Notes: generated by a model from the sequence alone, not told the origin. A stretch of DNA of 40,941 bases from an uncultured Ruminococcus sp. (GCA_900541495.1 UQKC01000016.1:1-40941), one strand, 5' to 3'. Counted from the stretch's first letter, positions 23,361 to 32,027 are shown. A program made the numbers and translations.

Positions 23361-23393
23361 AAAAAAACTTATGTCCGCCTGCGGTACATAAGT
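23361..23393 (-). terminator. Expression-platform terminator of the mntP riboswitch
   Basis: A hairpin at 23367-23393, ACTTATGT with ACATAAGT at the base, is followed on the minus strand by seven T and then the mntP ribosome site. An upstream ACTTATGT (about 23433-23441) can pair with the same arm as antiterminator. Confidence 0.75.
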
Positions 23394-23444
23394 CGATAAA
23401 AAGGGCACTCATATACAGCAAACAAACGCTATACATAAGTCTTG

Positions 23445-23560
23445 TCAAGGAAAAAATCCCCCGTCCGAACCGGGCATTTACGCCGGTATGTCGATCCGAA
23501 CACGCAGGCTGCAGCCTCCCAGATGCATTTTGCCGCGCTGACTACTCCCCTATGAAAATC
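23445..23560 (-). ncRNA. yybP-ykoY manganese riboswitch
   Basis: The minus strand holds the hallmark AGGGGAGTAG (about 23543-23552), helical arms, and a GC-rich closing segment ending near the GGGGGATTTTTT at 23450-23463, all in the leader of mntP. Gene context and the loop sequence agree with the Mn-sensing class. The outer limits are approximate. Confidence 0.8.
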
Positions 23561-23562
23561 AA

Positions 23563-23627
23563 GTCAAAGGCAGTTAACTTTTTAACTGACCTTTGACTAT
23601 TTTACAATATTCGCCGATGCTTGTCAA
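23563..23627 (-). promoter_or_regulatory. mntP promoter with hairpin at the RNA 5' end
   Basis: On the minus strand, TTGACA (23622-23627), 17-bp spacer, TAAAAT (23599-23604). An inverted repeat with arms GTCAAAGG/CCTTTGAC and CAGTTAA/TTAACTG spans 23563-23597, starting two bases after the -10 box and ending before the riboswitch. Confidence 0.7.
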
Positions 23628-23693
23628 GTCATTTTATGCTAAAATTTTATTTTTATGCTAAAATTCAGCTTTTCTGTAAACAAAACAGAAAAA

Positions 23694-25031
23694 TCATTCC
23701 TCAACAGCACGTTTTTTCATTGCAGGGTGATTCATAAGCCTGATTATGAGCGGTATGACCATAAGCACCCACACGATCGGCTCGGAAAGGATTATTCCCA
23801 TATATCCTATTCTCGGTGCAAGCAGAATAACGATTCCGACCTTGCCGATAAGCTCGATAGCACTTGAAACGATCGGCGTTTTGTGTACGCCGAGTCCCTG
23901 CAGGGCATTTCGGAATATCGAAATTACCGCCGTCACGCAGTAAAGTATGCAGTTAACTCGCAGATAAAGCGTTGCCGTATCGATTATTTCGGGAACATCG
24001 GTAGAAGTGATGAATCGGAGAAGCGGCGGTGCAAAGCTGTATATGAACACAATAAGAAGCGCACACCATATCCACGAATAAAGTACCGAAAGAAACACTC
24101 CCCTGCGTATTCTGCCATATTTTTCTGCGCCGTAATTCTGTGCGCAGTAAGCCGCCATAGTCATTCCGAAAACGGCGAACGGCATCATAAAGAAGCTTGT
24201 CAGCTTTCGTGCGGCAGTATGCGCAACGATGATGTTCGTTCCGAAAGTATTGATAGAGCTCTGGAGTGCAACTGTACCGAACGCAACGAAGCTGTTCATA
24301 AATCCCATTGAAAGTCCGCTGCCCATAAGGTCTTTTATCATATCCGCCGAAAGTGCAAAGTCCTCTGCCTTTACACGAAGCATCTTATACTTTTTGAACA
24401 TATATATGAAGCAAAGCACGGCGGAAACTATCTGCGAGATTATCGTAGCATAAGCCGCGCCCTCAACGCCCATATTCACCTTTGCGATGAAGATATAGTC
24501 GAGCGCAACATTCAGCACGGACGAGATTATTAGAAAAATAAGCGGAGTTATCGTGTCGCCGACGGCTCTCAGAACGCTTGCACAGACGTTGTAAGCCATT
24601 GAAGCCGTCATACCGAGAAGAATTATCCTTGCATAAGCATAGGCATTTTCATAATGCTCGGGCGGGATATTGAGCGCAGAAAATATCTGCGGAAGAAAAA
24701 CAACGCTCAATACAGTAAGCACTAACGAAACAGCCACTCCGAGCATAAGCGTATGCGCGACCGCACTGCGAAGCTTTTTCTCGTCCTTTGCGCCGAAGCT
24801 CTGAGCCGTCACTACCGCGAAGCCATTCGTCAGTCCGAGAAGAAATCCGACTATAAGGTCGTTGAGCGTCGAGGTCGAGCCTACAGCCGCAAGCGCATTG
24901 TTTCCGAGCGTATTTCCTACTATAAAAACATCTGCGAAGCTGTACAAAAGCTGAAAAATATTTCCTATCGCAAGTGGGATAGCAAATGTTATTATGAGCT
25001 TTCCTATCTTTCCCTGAGTTAAATCTTTCAT
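23694..25031 (-). CDS. MATE family efflux transporter
   Basis: A 445-aa membrane protein with 12 predicted segments in two related halves. Family features are IPLAIGNIFQLLYSFADVFIVGN (seen as LLYSFADVFIVGN), NGFAVVTAQSFGA and, in the second half, MPFAVFGMTMAAYCAQNYGA. MATE proteins export cationic drugs or metabolites in exchange for Na+ or H+; the substrate is not predictable. It lies upstream of mntP on the same strand, but the mntP promoter is downstream of it. Confidence 0.92.
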   Translation of the reverse strand: MKDLTQGKIGKLIITFAIPLAIGNIFQLLYSFADVFIVGNTLGNNALAAVGSTSTLNDLIVGFLLGLTNGFAVVTAQSFGAKDEKKLRSAVAHTLMLGVAVSLVLTVLSVVFLPQIFSALNIPPEHYENAYAYARIILLGMTASMAYNVCASVLRAVGDTITPLIFLIISSVLNVALDYIFIAKVNMGVEGAAYATIISQIVSAVLCFIYMFKKYKMLRVKAEDFALSADMIKDLMGSGLSMGFMNSFVAFGTVALQSSINTFGTNIIVAHTAARKLTSFFMMPFAVFGMTMAAYCAQNYGAEKYGRIRRGVFLSVLYSWIWCALLIVFIYSFAPPLLRFITSTDVPEIIDTATLYLRVNCILYCVTAVISIFRNALQGLGVHKTPIVSSAIELIGKVGIVILLAPRIGYMGIILSEPIVWVLMVIPLIIRLMNHPAMKKRAVEE

Positions 25032-25284
25032 AAACGATCACCTATGTTGATTTTGTCATTGATTTTGAAAACGATATGATTTTATCACAGTCAAAATCTC
25101 ATTTATTGCAGATAAATAGGCTTTTTTGTAAAAACTTTTTGGCTTATACGTTTTCGCATAAATATGGTTTAAACCGTTAAATCAAAGCTTTGCGCATATA
25201 CTATATTAAATATAATTATACTGTTTATGTATATTTCAAAGCCGTTCTTAGTCGTTTTTGCGCGGAAATGGCGCTTTTTTAAAG

Positions 25285-25317
25285 TGATATATATAAATTT
25301 ATATGTATTATATATCA
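25285..25317. promoter_or_regulatory. Perfect 9-bp inverted repeat upstream of pflB
   Basis: TGATATATA (25285-25293) and TATATATCA (25309-25317) lie nine bases before the pflB -35 box, in a 410-bp AT-rich gene-free stretch (25032-25441). It may be an operator; the sequence is too simple for a regulator to be named. The rest of that stretch shows nothing I can assign. Confidence 0.4.
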
Positions 25318-25325
25318 AAAAACAG

Positions 25326-25353
25326 TTGAAATTTATAAAAAATGTGTTATAAT
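25326..25353 (+). promoter_or_regulatory. Promoter of pflB
   Basis: TTGAAA (25326-25331), 16-bp spacer, TATAAT (25348-25353), followed by an 80-nt leader and an AGGAGG ribosome site, consistent with high expression. Confidence 0.75.
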
Positions 25354-25441
25354 ATATTTGTAAACAAAAAGAATCGGCAAAGATCAGTAAATAAAATACG
25401 GTTTTTGACCGACGAATTTAAATAACAGGAGGAAAAAACAC

Positions 25442-27736
25442 ATGGTTAATTTTGATCAGTGGAATGGCTTTGAAGGCAGACTCTGGAAAGAACAGATCGA
25501 TGTCAGAGATTTCATTCAGAAGAACTACACACCTTATGACGGTGACGAATCTTTCCTTGAAGGTCCTACAGAAGCTACAAACAAGCTTTGGGGCAAGCTC
25601 CAGGAACTTATGATCGAACAGCGTAACAAGGGCGGCGTTCTCGACTGCGAAACAGAAGTTGTAACAGGTCTTACAGCTTACGGTCCGGGATACATCGACG
25701 AATCCATGAAGGATCTCGAAAAGGTAGTTGGTCTTCAGACCGATAAGCCTCTCAAGAGAGCATTCATGCCTTACGGCGGTATCAAGATGGCTCAGCAGGC
25801 TGCTGAAAGCTACGGCTACAAGATCAATCCTAAGTACGATCAGATCTTCAACGAATATCACAAGACACATAACCAGGGCGTTTTCGATGCTTACACACCT
25901 GAGATCAGAGCTGCAAGAAACAGCCACATCATCACAGGTCTTCCTGATACATACGGCCGTGGACGTATTGTAGGCGACTACAGAAGAGTTGCTCTTTACG
26001 GTATCGATTTCCTCATCAAGGAAAAGGAAGCTGACAAGGCTAACTGCGGTGACGGCACAATGACTGATGATGTTATCCGTCTTCGTGAAGAGATCACAGA
26101 CCAGATCAAAGCACTCAAGGGCATGAAGGAAATGGCTGCTGTTTACGGCTACGACATTTCTCAGCCTGCTAAGAACGCAAGAGAAGCTGTTCAGTGGCTC
26201 TACTTCGGCTACCTCGCTGCTATCAAGACACAGAACGGTGCTGCAATGTCCGTTGGACGTGTTTCCACATTCCTCGATATTTACATCGAAAGAGATATCA
26301 AGGCCGGTATCCTCACAGAATCCGAAGCTCAGGAACTCATCGACCACATGGTTATGAAGTTCAGAATGGTTAAGTTCGCAAGAATTCCATCTTACAACGA
26401 GCTCTTCTCCGGTGACCCTGTATGGGCTACACTTGAAGTCGGCGGTATTGGCTGCGACGGACGTTCTATGGTTACAAAGAACGACTTCCGTTTCCTCCAT
26501 ACTCTCGAAAACATGGGACCTTCCCCAGAGCCAAACCTCACAGTTCTTTATTCTTCCGCTCTCCCTGCAGCATTCAAGAAGTACGCTGCTAAGATCTCTA
26601 TCGACACAAGCTCGATCCAGTACGAGAACGATGATGTTATGAAGCCTGTATGGGGCGATGACTACTCCATCTGCTGCTGCGTATCCGCTACACAGACAGG
26701 TAAGGAGATCCAGTTCTTCGGTGCTCGTGCAAACCTTGCTAAGGCTCTTCTCTACGCTATCAACGGCGGTGTTGATGAAAAGCTCGGCACACAGATCGGA
26801 CCTGCTTACAAGGGCATCACTTCCGAATACCTCGATTACAACGAAGTTATCAAGAAGTACACAGTTATGCTTGATTGGCTCGCAGGTCTCTATGTAAATA
26901 CACTTAACCTTATCCACTATATGCACGATAAGTACTACTACGAAGCTGCTGAAATGGCTCTTATCGATACAGAAGTAAGACGTACATTTGCAACAGGTAT
27001 CGCAGGCTTCTCACACGTTATCGACTCCCTCTCCGCTATCAAGTACGCTAAGGTAAAGGTTATCCGCGGCGATGTTGATATCAAGAACAAGAAGGGTGAA
27101 GTTATCGGCGTAGCTAAGGACGTTGCTCTTGATTACCAGATCGAAGGCGACTTCCCAAGATACGGTAACGATGATGACAGAGCTGACGAGATCGGCGTAT
27201 GGCTCCTTAAGACATTCCTTGGAATGATCAAGAAGAGACACACATACAGAGATTCCGAGCCTACAACATCTATCCTTACTATCACATCTAACGTTGTTTA
27301 CGGTAAGGCTACAGGTGCTCTTCCTGACGGACGTAAGGCTGGTGCTCCATTTGCTCCGGGTGCTAACCCATCTTACGGTGCAGAGCAGAATGGTCTTGTT
27401 GCATCTCTTAACTCCACAGCTAAGATCCCATACGTTTGGGCTCTCGACGGTATTTCCAATACCCAGTCCATGAACCCTGAGGCTCTTGGCAACAACAAGC
27501 CTGAAAGAATCGACAACCTCGTTGCTGTTATGGACGGTTACTTTGATCAGGGTGCTCACCACCTCAACGTAAACGTATTTGGCAGAGAGCTCCTCGAAAA
27601 GATCAAGGCTGATCCTAAGAACCCTGAATACGCTAACTTCACAATTCGTGTATCCGGTTATGCTGTACGTTTTGTAGACCTCACACCTGAACAGCAGGAT
27701 GACGTTATCTCCAGAACATTCCACGCTACCAGATAA
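25442..27736 (+). CDS. pflB: Formate C-acetyltransferase (pyruvate formate-lyase)
   Basis: A 764-aa glycyl-radical enzyme converting pyruvate and CoA to acetyl-CoA and formate in anaerobic fermentation. The active-site cysteines lie in SICCCVSATQTGKEI (Cys411-413, where the family has a Cys pair) and the radical glycine in RVSGYAVRF (Gly739). The length equals the family norm. Codon use is strongly biased (GCT, ACA, AAG, CTC) and unlike most neighbours, as in very highly expressed genes; this bias also produces long meaningless frames on the other strand. pflA follows after a terminator. Confidence 0.97.
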   Translation: MVNFDQWNGFEGRLWKEQIDVRDFIQKNYTPYDGDESFLEGPTEATNKLWGKLQELMIEQRNKGGVLDCETEVVTGLTAYGPGYIDESMKDLEKVVGLQTDKPLKRAFMPYGGIKMAQQAAESYGYKINPKYDQIFNEYHKTHNQGVFDAYTPEIRAARNSHIITGLPDTYGRGRIVGDYRRVALYGIDFLIKEKEADKANCGDGTMTDDVIRLREEITDQIKALKGMKEMAAVYGYDISQPAKNAREAVQWLYFGYLAAIKTQNGAAMSVGRVSTFLDIYIERDIKAGILTESEAQELIDHMVMKFRMVKFARIPSYNELFSGDPVWATLEVGGIGCDGRSMVTKNDFRFLHTLENMGPSPEPNLTVLYSSALPAAFKKYAAKISIDTSSIQYENDDVMKPVWGDDYSICCCVSATQTGKEIQFFGARANLAKALLYAINGGVDEKLGTQIGPAYKGITSEYLDYNEVIKKYTVMLDWLAGLYVNTLNLIHYMHDKYYYEAAEMALIDTEVRRTFATGIAGFSHVIDSLSAIKYAKVKVIRGDVDIKNKKGEVIGVAKDVALDYQIEGDFPRYGNDDDRADEIGVWLLKTFLGMIKKRHTYRDSEPTTSILTITSNVVYGKATGALPDGRKAGAPFAPGANPSYGAEQNGLVASLNSTAKIPYVWALDGISNTQSMNPEALGNNKPERIDNLVAVMDGYFDQGAHHLNVNVFGRELLEKIKADPKNPEYANFTIRVSGYAVRFVDLTPEQQDDVISRTFHATR

Positions 27737-27764
27737 ATTATCGGCGTTAGTTCGTAAATAATAT

Positions 27765-27798
27765 AGTGGCAGGCGAAGAAATTTGCCTGCCACTTTTT
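27765..27798 (+). terminator. Intercistronic terminator between pflB and pflA
   Basis: AGTGGCAGGC (27765-27774) and GCCTGCCACT (27785-27794) form a perfect 10-bp GC-rich stem followed by TTTTT, 18 bp before the pflA start. Partial read-through would set a low pflA:pflB ratio. Confidence 0.85.
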
Positions 27799-27816
27799 CT
27801 AAAAAGGGAGTGAAAA

Positions 27817-28557
27817 ATGATGAACGAAATAAAAGGTAAAGTACATTCGATCGAAAGTTTCGGTTCGGCTGACGGTCCGGGCGTAAGATATATTTTCTTC
27901 TTAAAAGGCTGCCCTATGCGCTGCAAGTATTGCCATAATCCCGATACTTGGGGTTCGTCCGCACTTTTGGGCGAATTCACACCGCAGGAAGCTTATGAAA
28001 AAGCTGCCCGTTACAAACCCTACTGGAAAAGCGGCGGCGGTATCACAGTAAGCGGCGGCGAAGCGCTTCTCCAGATAGATTTCGTTACCGAACTTTTTAA
28101 AATAGCAAAGGAACACGGCGTTAACACTTGTCTTGACACCTCGGGACAGCCGTTCACACGTTCCGACCCACAGTTCTCCAAGTTCAAGGAGCTTATCAAG
28201 TACACCGACCTTTTCCTGCTCGATATAAAAGAGATCGACAATGATAAGCACAAGGAACTCACGGGCTGCTCGAACGAAAGCATACTCGACTTCGCTAAGT
28301 TTCTCTCCGACGAGGGCAAACATATGTGGATAAGATATGTTCTTGTTCCGACAGTTACCAATGATAAGGCTGACCTCGAAAAGACAAGGGCTTTCATCGA
28401 CACGCTGAAAACCGTTGACCGTGTTGAAGTTCTCCCCTATCATACTCTCGGCGTTTTCAAGTGGGAAAACCTTGGCATAAAGTACGGACTTGAGGGTATT
28501 CCTACTCCTACTTCCGACGAAGTCAAGGAAGCAAAGGAAATTCTCGGCGCACTTTGA
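27817..28557 (+). CDS. pflA: Pyruvate formate-lyase activating enzyme
   Basis: A 246-aa radical SAM enzyme that creates the glycyl radical on PflB. The [4Fe-4S] motif is GCPMRCKYCHNP (Cys32, Cys36, Cys39), followed by GGGITVSGGEALLQ and the later LLDIKEID and YHTLG motifs of the family. The start follows GGGAG. Codon use is ordinary, unlike pflB, in keeping with the need for only catalytic amounts. I see no promoter of its own, so it is probably reached by read-through. Confidence 0.95.
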   Translation: MMNEIKGKVHSIESFGSADGPGVRYIFFLKGCPMRCKYCHNPDTWGSSALLGEFTPQEAYEKAARYKPYWKSGGGITVSGGEALLQIDFVTELFKIAKEHGVNTCLDTSGQPFTRSDPQFSKFKELIKYTDLFLLDIKEIDNDKHKELTGCSNESILDFAKFLSDEGKHMWIRYVLVPTVTNDKADLEKTRAFIDTLKTVDRVEVLPYHTLGVFKWENLGIKYGLEGIPTPTSDEVKEAKEILGAL

Positions 28558-28568
28558 TATTATTGGTG

Positions 28569-28700
28569 TTAGGAAAAAGCTGATTAAAGCGAAGCGTTCG
28601 TTTTGCCATTTTGAGAAATGTACGAGTTTACGCCTTTAATGTCAATTTGACATAAACATTTTGAAAAATGGCAAAAACGTATTAATCAGCGTTTCCTTAG
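28569..28700. repeat. Family B MITE-like element, copy 1 (132 bp)
   Basis: It starts TTAGGAAAAAGCTGATTAA and ends TTAATCAGCGTTTCCTTAG, imperfect terminal inverted repeats. Internal arms (GCCATTTT.../...AAAATGGC) and the near-palindrome TGTCAATTTGACA let the whole element fold on itself. The copy at 38703-38834 has the same length and only two differences. It lies 11 bp after the pflA stop and before the terminator, so it is transcribed in the 3' UTR. Confidence 0.88.
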
Positions 28701-28712
28701 TATTAATATTAT

Positions 28713-28752
28713 GCACTCTATAGGCTTTACACGGCTTATAGAGTGCTTTTTC
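28713..28752 (+). terminator. Terminator of the pfl operon
   Basis: GCACTCTATA (28713-28722) pairs with TATAGAGTGC (28737-28746), with further GC pairs inside, followed by TTTTTC. Confidence 0.85.
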
Positions 28753-28866
28753 TTACAAAAATACATTTGCAGATTTATGAATAACGCCTATTTTATACAT
28801 AAATGAAAAATTTTTCCGCTTTGGATTGTTTATATTACAGAAGAACAATTCAAGGAGGACGAATCA

Positions 28867-29910
28867 ATGAAAATCAAAAGTATAACAGCATTATTGGCAG
28901 CATCATTTCTTCTCACAGCTTGCGGAAATTTATCCGAAACAAGCGGAATTGATATGGTGGGAGAAACGATATCCAGCATAAATTCAACTTCAACTTCATC
29001 GATTACAAACATTACAGCCAATGAAAACTTCGTATCCAAAACCGAAATAAAAACAAGTGAAAATGAGTATTTTCCAACAACCTATGAGTGCATACCGCAG
29101 TGCGCTCCGTCTATGAGCATCACATTTGCAATTCCCGACGGATGGAGCTATGAAACCTCACAGACAAACGATGACCCCACAAGCAGTATTTCCGTTTATC
29201 TTAAACCCGATGCCGAAGCAGACGGACATATAACACTTGAATACATCAAAGGCGGCATTGGCTTCTGCGGCACGGGGCTTCACCAAGAAAGCATTGACTT
29301 CAACGGCTACTCGGCTGTAAAAGGGGTTTATGACGGCTCGGACAAGTGGGATTTCATCTTGCTGAACGATGAATTTGAGGGCTGTGCGGTTCTGAACAAT
29401 GCGAATGAATGGTATGACAAATATGCAGATGAAATTGAATATATTCTGTCCACTGTTGAATTCAGAAAATTTGAAACAAGCGAACCTCATGATTCCATAA
29501 TGAAATATGAAGCTTGGTCTGTCAGACCTCAGTGTACACCGTCTTTCGGAGTTGATTTTGAACTGCCGTATGACTGGAGCTATGAAACCGTACAGACAGA
29601 TGATGAACCCACAAGCAGTATCTCCGTTTATCTTAAACCCAATACCGAAGCAGACGGAAGTATCATATTTGAATACACAAAGGATGGCATTGAAGTAAGC
29701 GATTCTGCGCTTTCCGAAATTGAGACTGAGTTTAACGGCTATCCGGCAACAGAGGGAACTTATCTCTGTTCGGAGCAATGGGATCATATTTTTTTGAAAG
29801 GCGATTATGAAGGCTGTGCGGTTTTAAACAATGCAAATGATTGGTATGACAAATATGCAGATGAAATTGAATATATTCTGTCAACCGTTGAGTTCAGAAA
29901 ATACGATTAA
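28867..29910 (+). CDS. Lipoprotein with two tandem copies of an uncharacterised domain
   Basis: A 347-aa secreted lipoprotein: the signal peptide ends in LLTAC (Cys19), followed by a Ser/Thr-rich linker to about residue 70. Two homologous units follow at about 73-203 and 216-347, offset by 144 codons. Each contains P(D/Y)GWSYET or PYDWSYET, TSSISVYLKP, an FNGY block, EGCAVLNNAN and DKYADEIEYILSTVEFRK. A 41-nt block is identical at DNA level (29410-29450, 29842-29882) while the middle has diverged. The gene is more AT-rich than its neighbours. I recognise no family name; a surface sensing or binding role is speculation. The ribosome site is AAGGAGG. Confidence 0.8.
   Translation: MKIKSITALLAASFLLTACGNLSETSGIDMVGETISSINSTSTSSITNITANENFVSKTEIKTSENEYFPTTYECIPQCAPSMSITFAIPDGWSYETSQTNDDPTSSISVYLKPDAEADGHITLEYIKGGIGFCGTGLHQESIDFNGYSAVKGVYDGSDKWDFILLNDEFEGCAVLNNANEWYDKYADEIEYILSTVEFRKFETSEPHDSIMKYEAWSVRPQCTPSFGVDFELPYDWSYETVQTDDEPTSSISVYLKPNTEADGSIIFEYTKDGIEVSDSALSEIETEFNGYPATEGTYLCSEQWDHIFLKGDYEGCAVLNNANDWYDKYADEIEYILSTVEFRKYD
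29083..29475 (+). repeat. Internal duplication, unit 1 of the lipoprotein gene
   Basis: Coding repeat matching 29515-29907 at an offset of 432 bp. Similarity is high at both ends and low in the middle (about 29270-29380). Confidence 0.7.
29515..29907 (+). repeat. Internal duplication, unit 2 of the lipoprotein gene
   Basis: Second copy of the unit at 29083-29475, including the 41-nt identical block at 29842-29882. Confidence 0.7.
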
Positions 29911-29982
29911 TTGTCGTTTTTACCATTATTTTTTATACTTTACAGTAAAATATAAACAAAATGTAAAACAGAGAAATGTATG

Positions 29983-30011
29983 TTGACTTTTGCGCTGTTC
30001 CGTGATATAAT
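29983..30011 (+). promoter_or_regulatory. Promoter of the pyrR-pyrC-pyrF operon
   Basis: TTGACT (29983-29988), 17-bp spacer, TATAAT (30006-30011). Confidence 0.78.
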
Positions 30012-30029
30012 TTTTATTAGTTAAAACCG

Positions 30030-30187
30030 TTACCTTTAAGGGCAATCCGGAGAGATTGACAAGGCAAGTCGGTCATAAGCTTAATATTGAAACGGAACAA
30101 GTGTAATTACGCTATAACTGCAAGCTTTTTCCGTGTAAAACAGAGTTTATCACTACCTGCCTGAATTTTCAGACAGGTATTTTTTTA
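30030..30187 (+). promoter_or_regulatory. PyrR-dependent transcription attenuator
   Basis: The leader contains AATCCGGAGAGATT (about 30044-30057), which fits the PyrR RNA-binding loop (ARUCCNGNGAGGYU), and ends in a terminator at 30155-30187 with arms ACCTGCCTGA and TCAGACAGGT and a run of seven T. PyrR bound to UMP would stabilise the anti-antiterminator and stop transcription before pyrR. Confidence 0.82.
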
Positions 30188-30202
30188 TGCGAGGTGCAGA
30201 AG

Positions 30203-30739
30203 ATGGACAAGGAAAGACAGGAAAAAGCAGTCATTCTTGACGGCTCATCTATAATTCGTGCGCTTTCGCGTATTTCCTATGAAATATTGGAGCGCAACAA
30301 GGGTTCGGAGGATATTTGCATTATTGCGATAATGTCGGGCGGTCTGAACATAGCTTCAAAAATTGCGGCTAAGATAAACGAACTCGAGGGAACGACTGTA
30401 AAGGTCGGCGCGCTTGACATCACTTCCTGCCGCGATGATGAACGCCACGCTACCGACTGCGATAAAACAGTTATCGATTTCGATGTAACAGGCAAAAAGA
30501 TAATCCTTGTTGACGATGTTATCTTTACGGGACGAAGCGCCCGTGCGGCGATAGACGCACTTATGAAAAGAGGCCGTCCGCAGTCGATACAGCTTGCCGT
30601 TCTCGTTGACAGAGGACACAGAGAGCTGCCGATACGTCCCGATTATGTCGGCAAAAACGTTCCGACTTCGCGCGATGAATCGGTCAAGGTGATCTTTGAC
30701 GGCAAGGACGGAAAAGTAGTTATTTTCGGAGAAGTTTAA
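30203..30739 (+). CDS. pyrR: Bifunctional pyr operon regulator / uracil phosphoribosyltransferase
   Basis: A 178-aa protein of the phosphoribosyltransferase fold. The PRPP loop is IILVDDVIFTGRSARAAIDAL (seen as VDDVIFTGRSA), and the family-specific RGHRELPIRPDYVGKNVPT follows (RGHRELPIRPDYVGKN). It binds the leader RNA at 30030-30187 when UMP is high. I chose ATG 30203; the GTG at 30194 belongs to the GAGGTG ribosome site. A separate upp gene exists at 39047, so the enzyme activity of PyrR may be secondary. Confidence 0.95.
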   Translation: MDKERQEKAVILDGSSIIRALSRISYEILERNKGSEDICIIAIMSGGLNIASKIAAKINELEGTTVKVGALDITSCRDDERHATDCDKTVIDFDVTGKKIILVDDVIFTGRSARAAIDALMKRGRPQSIQLAVLVDRGHRELPIRPDYVGKNVPTSRDESVKVIFDGKDGKVVIFGEV

Positions 30740-30752
30740 AGGAGGAAAGCGC

Positions 30753-32012
30753 TTGAATCAGAGCATACTATTTAAAAATGTAAGGATCGTAGACGCAGAA
30801 AACGACACGGTCGGTGACGTTCTCGTTAAGGACGGTGTTATTGCGGAGGTTGGAAATGTTTCCGAAACCGCTGACAGAGTTATCGAGGGCAACGGAAAGC
30901 TTGTTGTTATGCCGTCACTTTTCGATATGCACGTTCACTTTCGTGACCCCGGATTCACTCACAAGGAAGATGTTCTGACGGGTTGTGCAGCCGCACTCGC
31001 AGGCGGTGTTTCGGGCGTTGTTTGTATGCCGAACACAAAGCCTCCTATCGACAGCAGGGAAACTGTTGATTACATTGTGAACAAGGCTGAACCTACGGGC
31101 GTTTCGGTCTACCCCGCGGGCTGTGTTACAAAGGGTATGCTCGGAAGAGAGCTTTATGATCACTCCTCTATCGGGGTAAGAATAATCTCTGATGACGGAC
31201 GTCCCGTTGAAAATGCAGAATTGCTCCGTCAGGCTATGATCGAATCGAACAAAAATGGAATTTTGATTGCTTCGCACTGCGAAGACCTTAACATTATTAA
31301 CGGCGGCATCGTAAATGACGGCGAAGTTTCCGCAGAGCTTGGCTTAAAGGGAATGAACCGCGCTTCTGAGGACAGCATTACTGCGCGCGAGATTGCTGTT
31401 GCGATGAGCGCAGATGCAAGAATCCACATTTGTCACGTTTCAACGGTCGGAAGTCTTGACTTTATCCGCGAAGCAAAGGCAAGGGGCGTTAAAGTAACTT
31501 GTGAGACCTGTCCGCACTACTTTATGTACACGGACGAAAAGATACGCTCGCTCGACGCTGATTACAGAATGAATCCGCCGCTTCGCTCCGAAGCTGACCG
31601 TGCGGCTGTTGAGAAAGCTGTGCTTGACGGAACGATCGACTGCATCGTTACCGATCACGCACCTCACGCGGCTGAGGAAAAGGCTGATTTCTACAAAGCT
31701 CCGAACGGAGTTGTCGGACTTGAAACCTCGCTTGCGGCTATGCTCACGCATTTCTACCACACAGGAAAGCTTTCACTCAGCAGAATATCCGAGATGATGG
31801 CTGAAAAACCAAGAAAACTGCTCGGTCTGCCCGTTACAAAAGTTGAAAAAGGTGCAAAGGCTGACCTTATCCTTGTTGATACGGAAAAAGAATGGGTAGT
31901 TGAACCCGAAAAGCTTCACTCAAAATCGCACAACACGGTTTTCAAGGGTGAAAAGTTCAAGGGGCAGAACCTTATGACGATAACAGACGGAATTATCCGC
32001 TTTGAAAGATAA
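30753..32012 (+). CDS. pyrC: Dihydroorotase
   Basis: A 419-aa zinc amidohydrolase closing carbamoyl-aspartate to dihydroorotate. Metal-binding motifs are MHVHFRDPG, SHCED, HICHVST and VTDHAPHA. The start is TTG at 30753 with an optimal AGGAGG 13 bp after the pyrR stop. It is the class I, long form typical of Gram-positive operons. The other de novo pyrimidine genes (pyrB, carAB, pyrD, pyrE) are not in this window. Confidence 0.95.
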   Translation: MNQSILFKNVRIVDAENDTVGDVLVKDGVIAEVGNVSETADRVIEGNGKLVVMPSLFDMHVHFRDPGFTHKEDVLTGCAAALAGGVSGVVCMPNTKPPIDSRETVDYIVNKAEPTGVSVYPAGCVTKGMLGRELYDHSSIGVRIISDDGRPVENAELLRQAMIESNKNGILIASHCEDLNIINGGIVNDGEVSAELGLKGMNRASEDSITAREIAVAMSADARIHICHVSTVGSLDFIREAKARGVKVTCETCPHYFMYTDEKIRSLDADYRMNPPLRSEADRAAVEKAVLDGTIDCIVTDHAPHAAEEKADFYKAPNGVVGLETSLAAMLTHFYHTGKLSLSRISEMMAEKPRKLLGLPVTKVEKGAKADLILVDTEKEWVVEPEKLHSKSHNTVFKGEKFKGQNLMTITDGIIRFER

Positions 32013-32027
32013 AAAGGAGTGTTGAAA

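Noticed and set aside
25418..26926. 502-aa open frame antisense to pflB, and a similar one at 27011-27793
   Set aside because: The strongly biased codon use of pflB leaves few stops on the other strand. The frames have no ribosome site, no family features and an amino-acid mix (Ser, Val, Cys) expected from mirrored codons.
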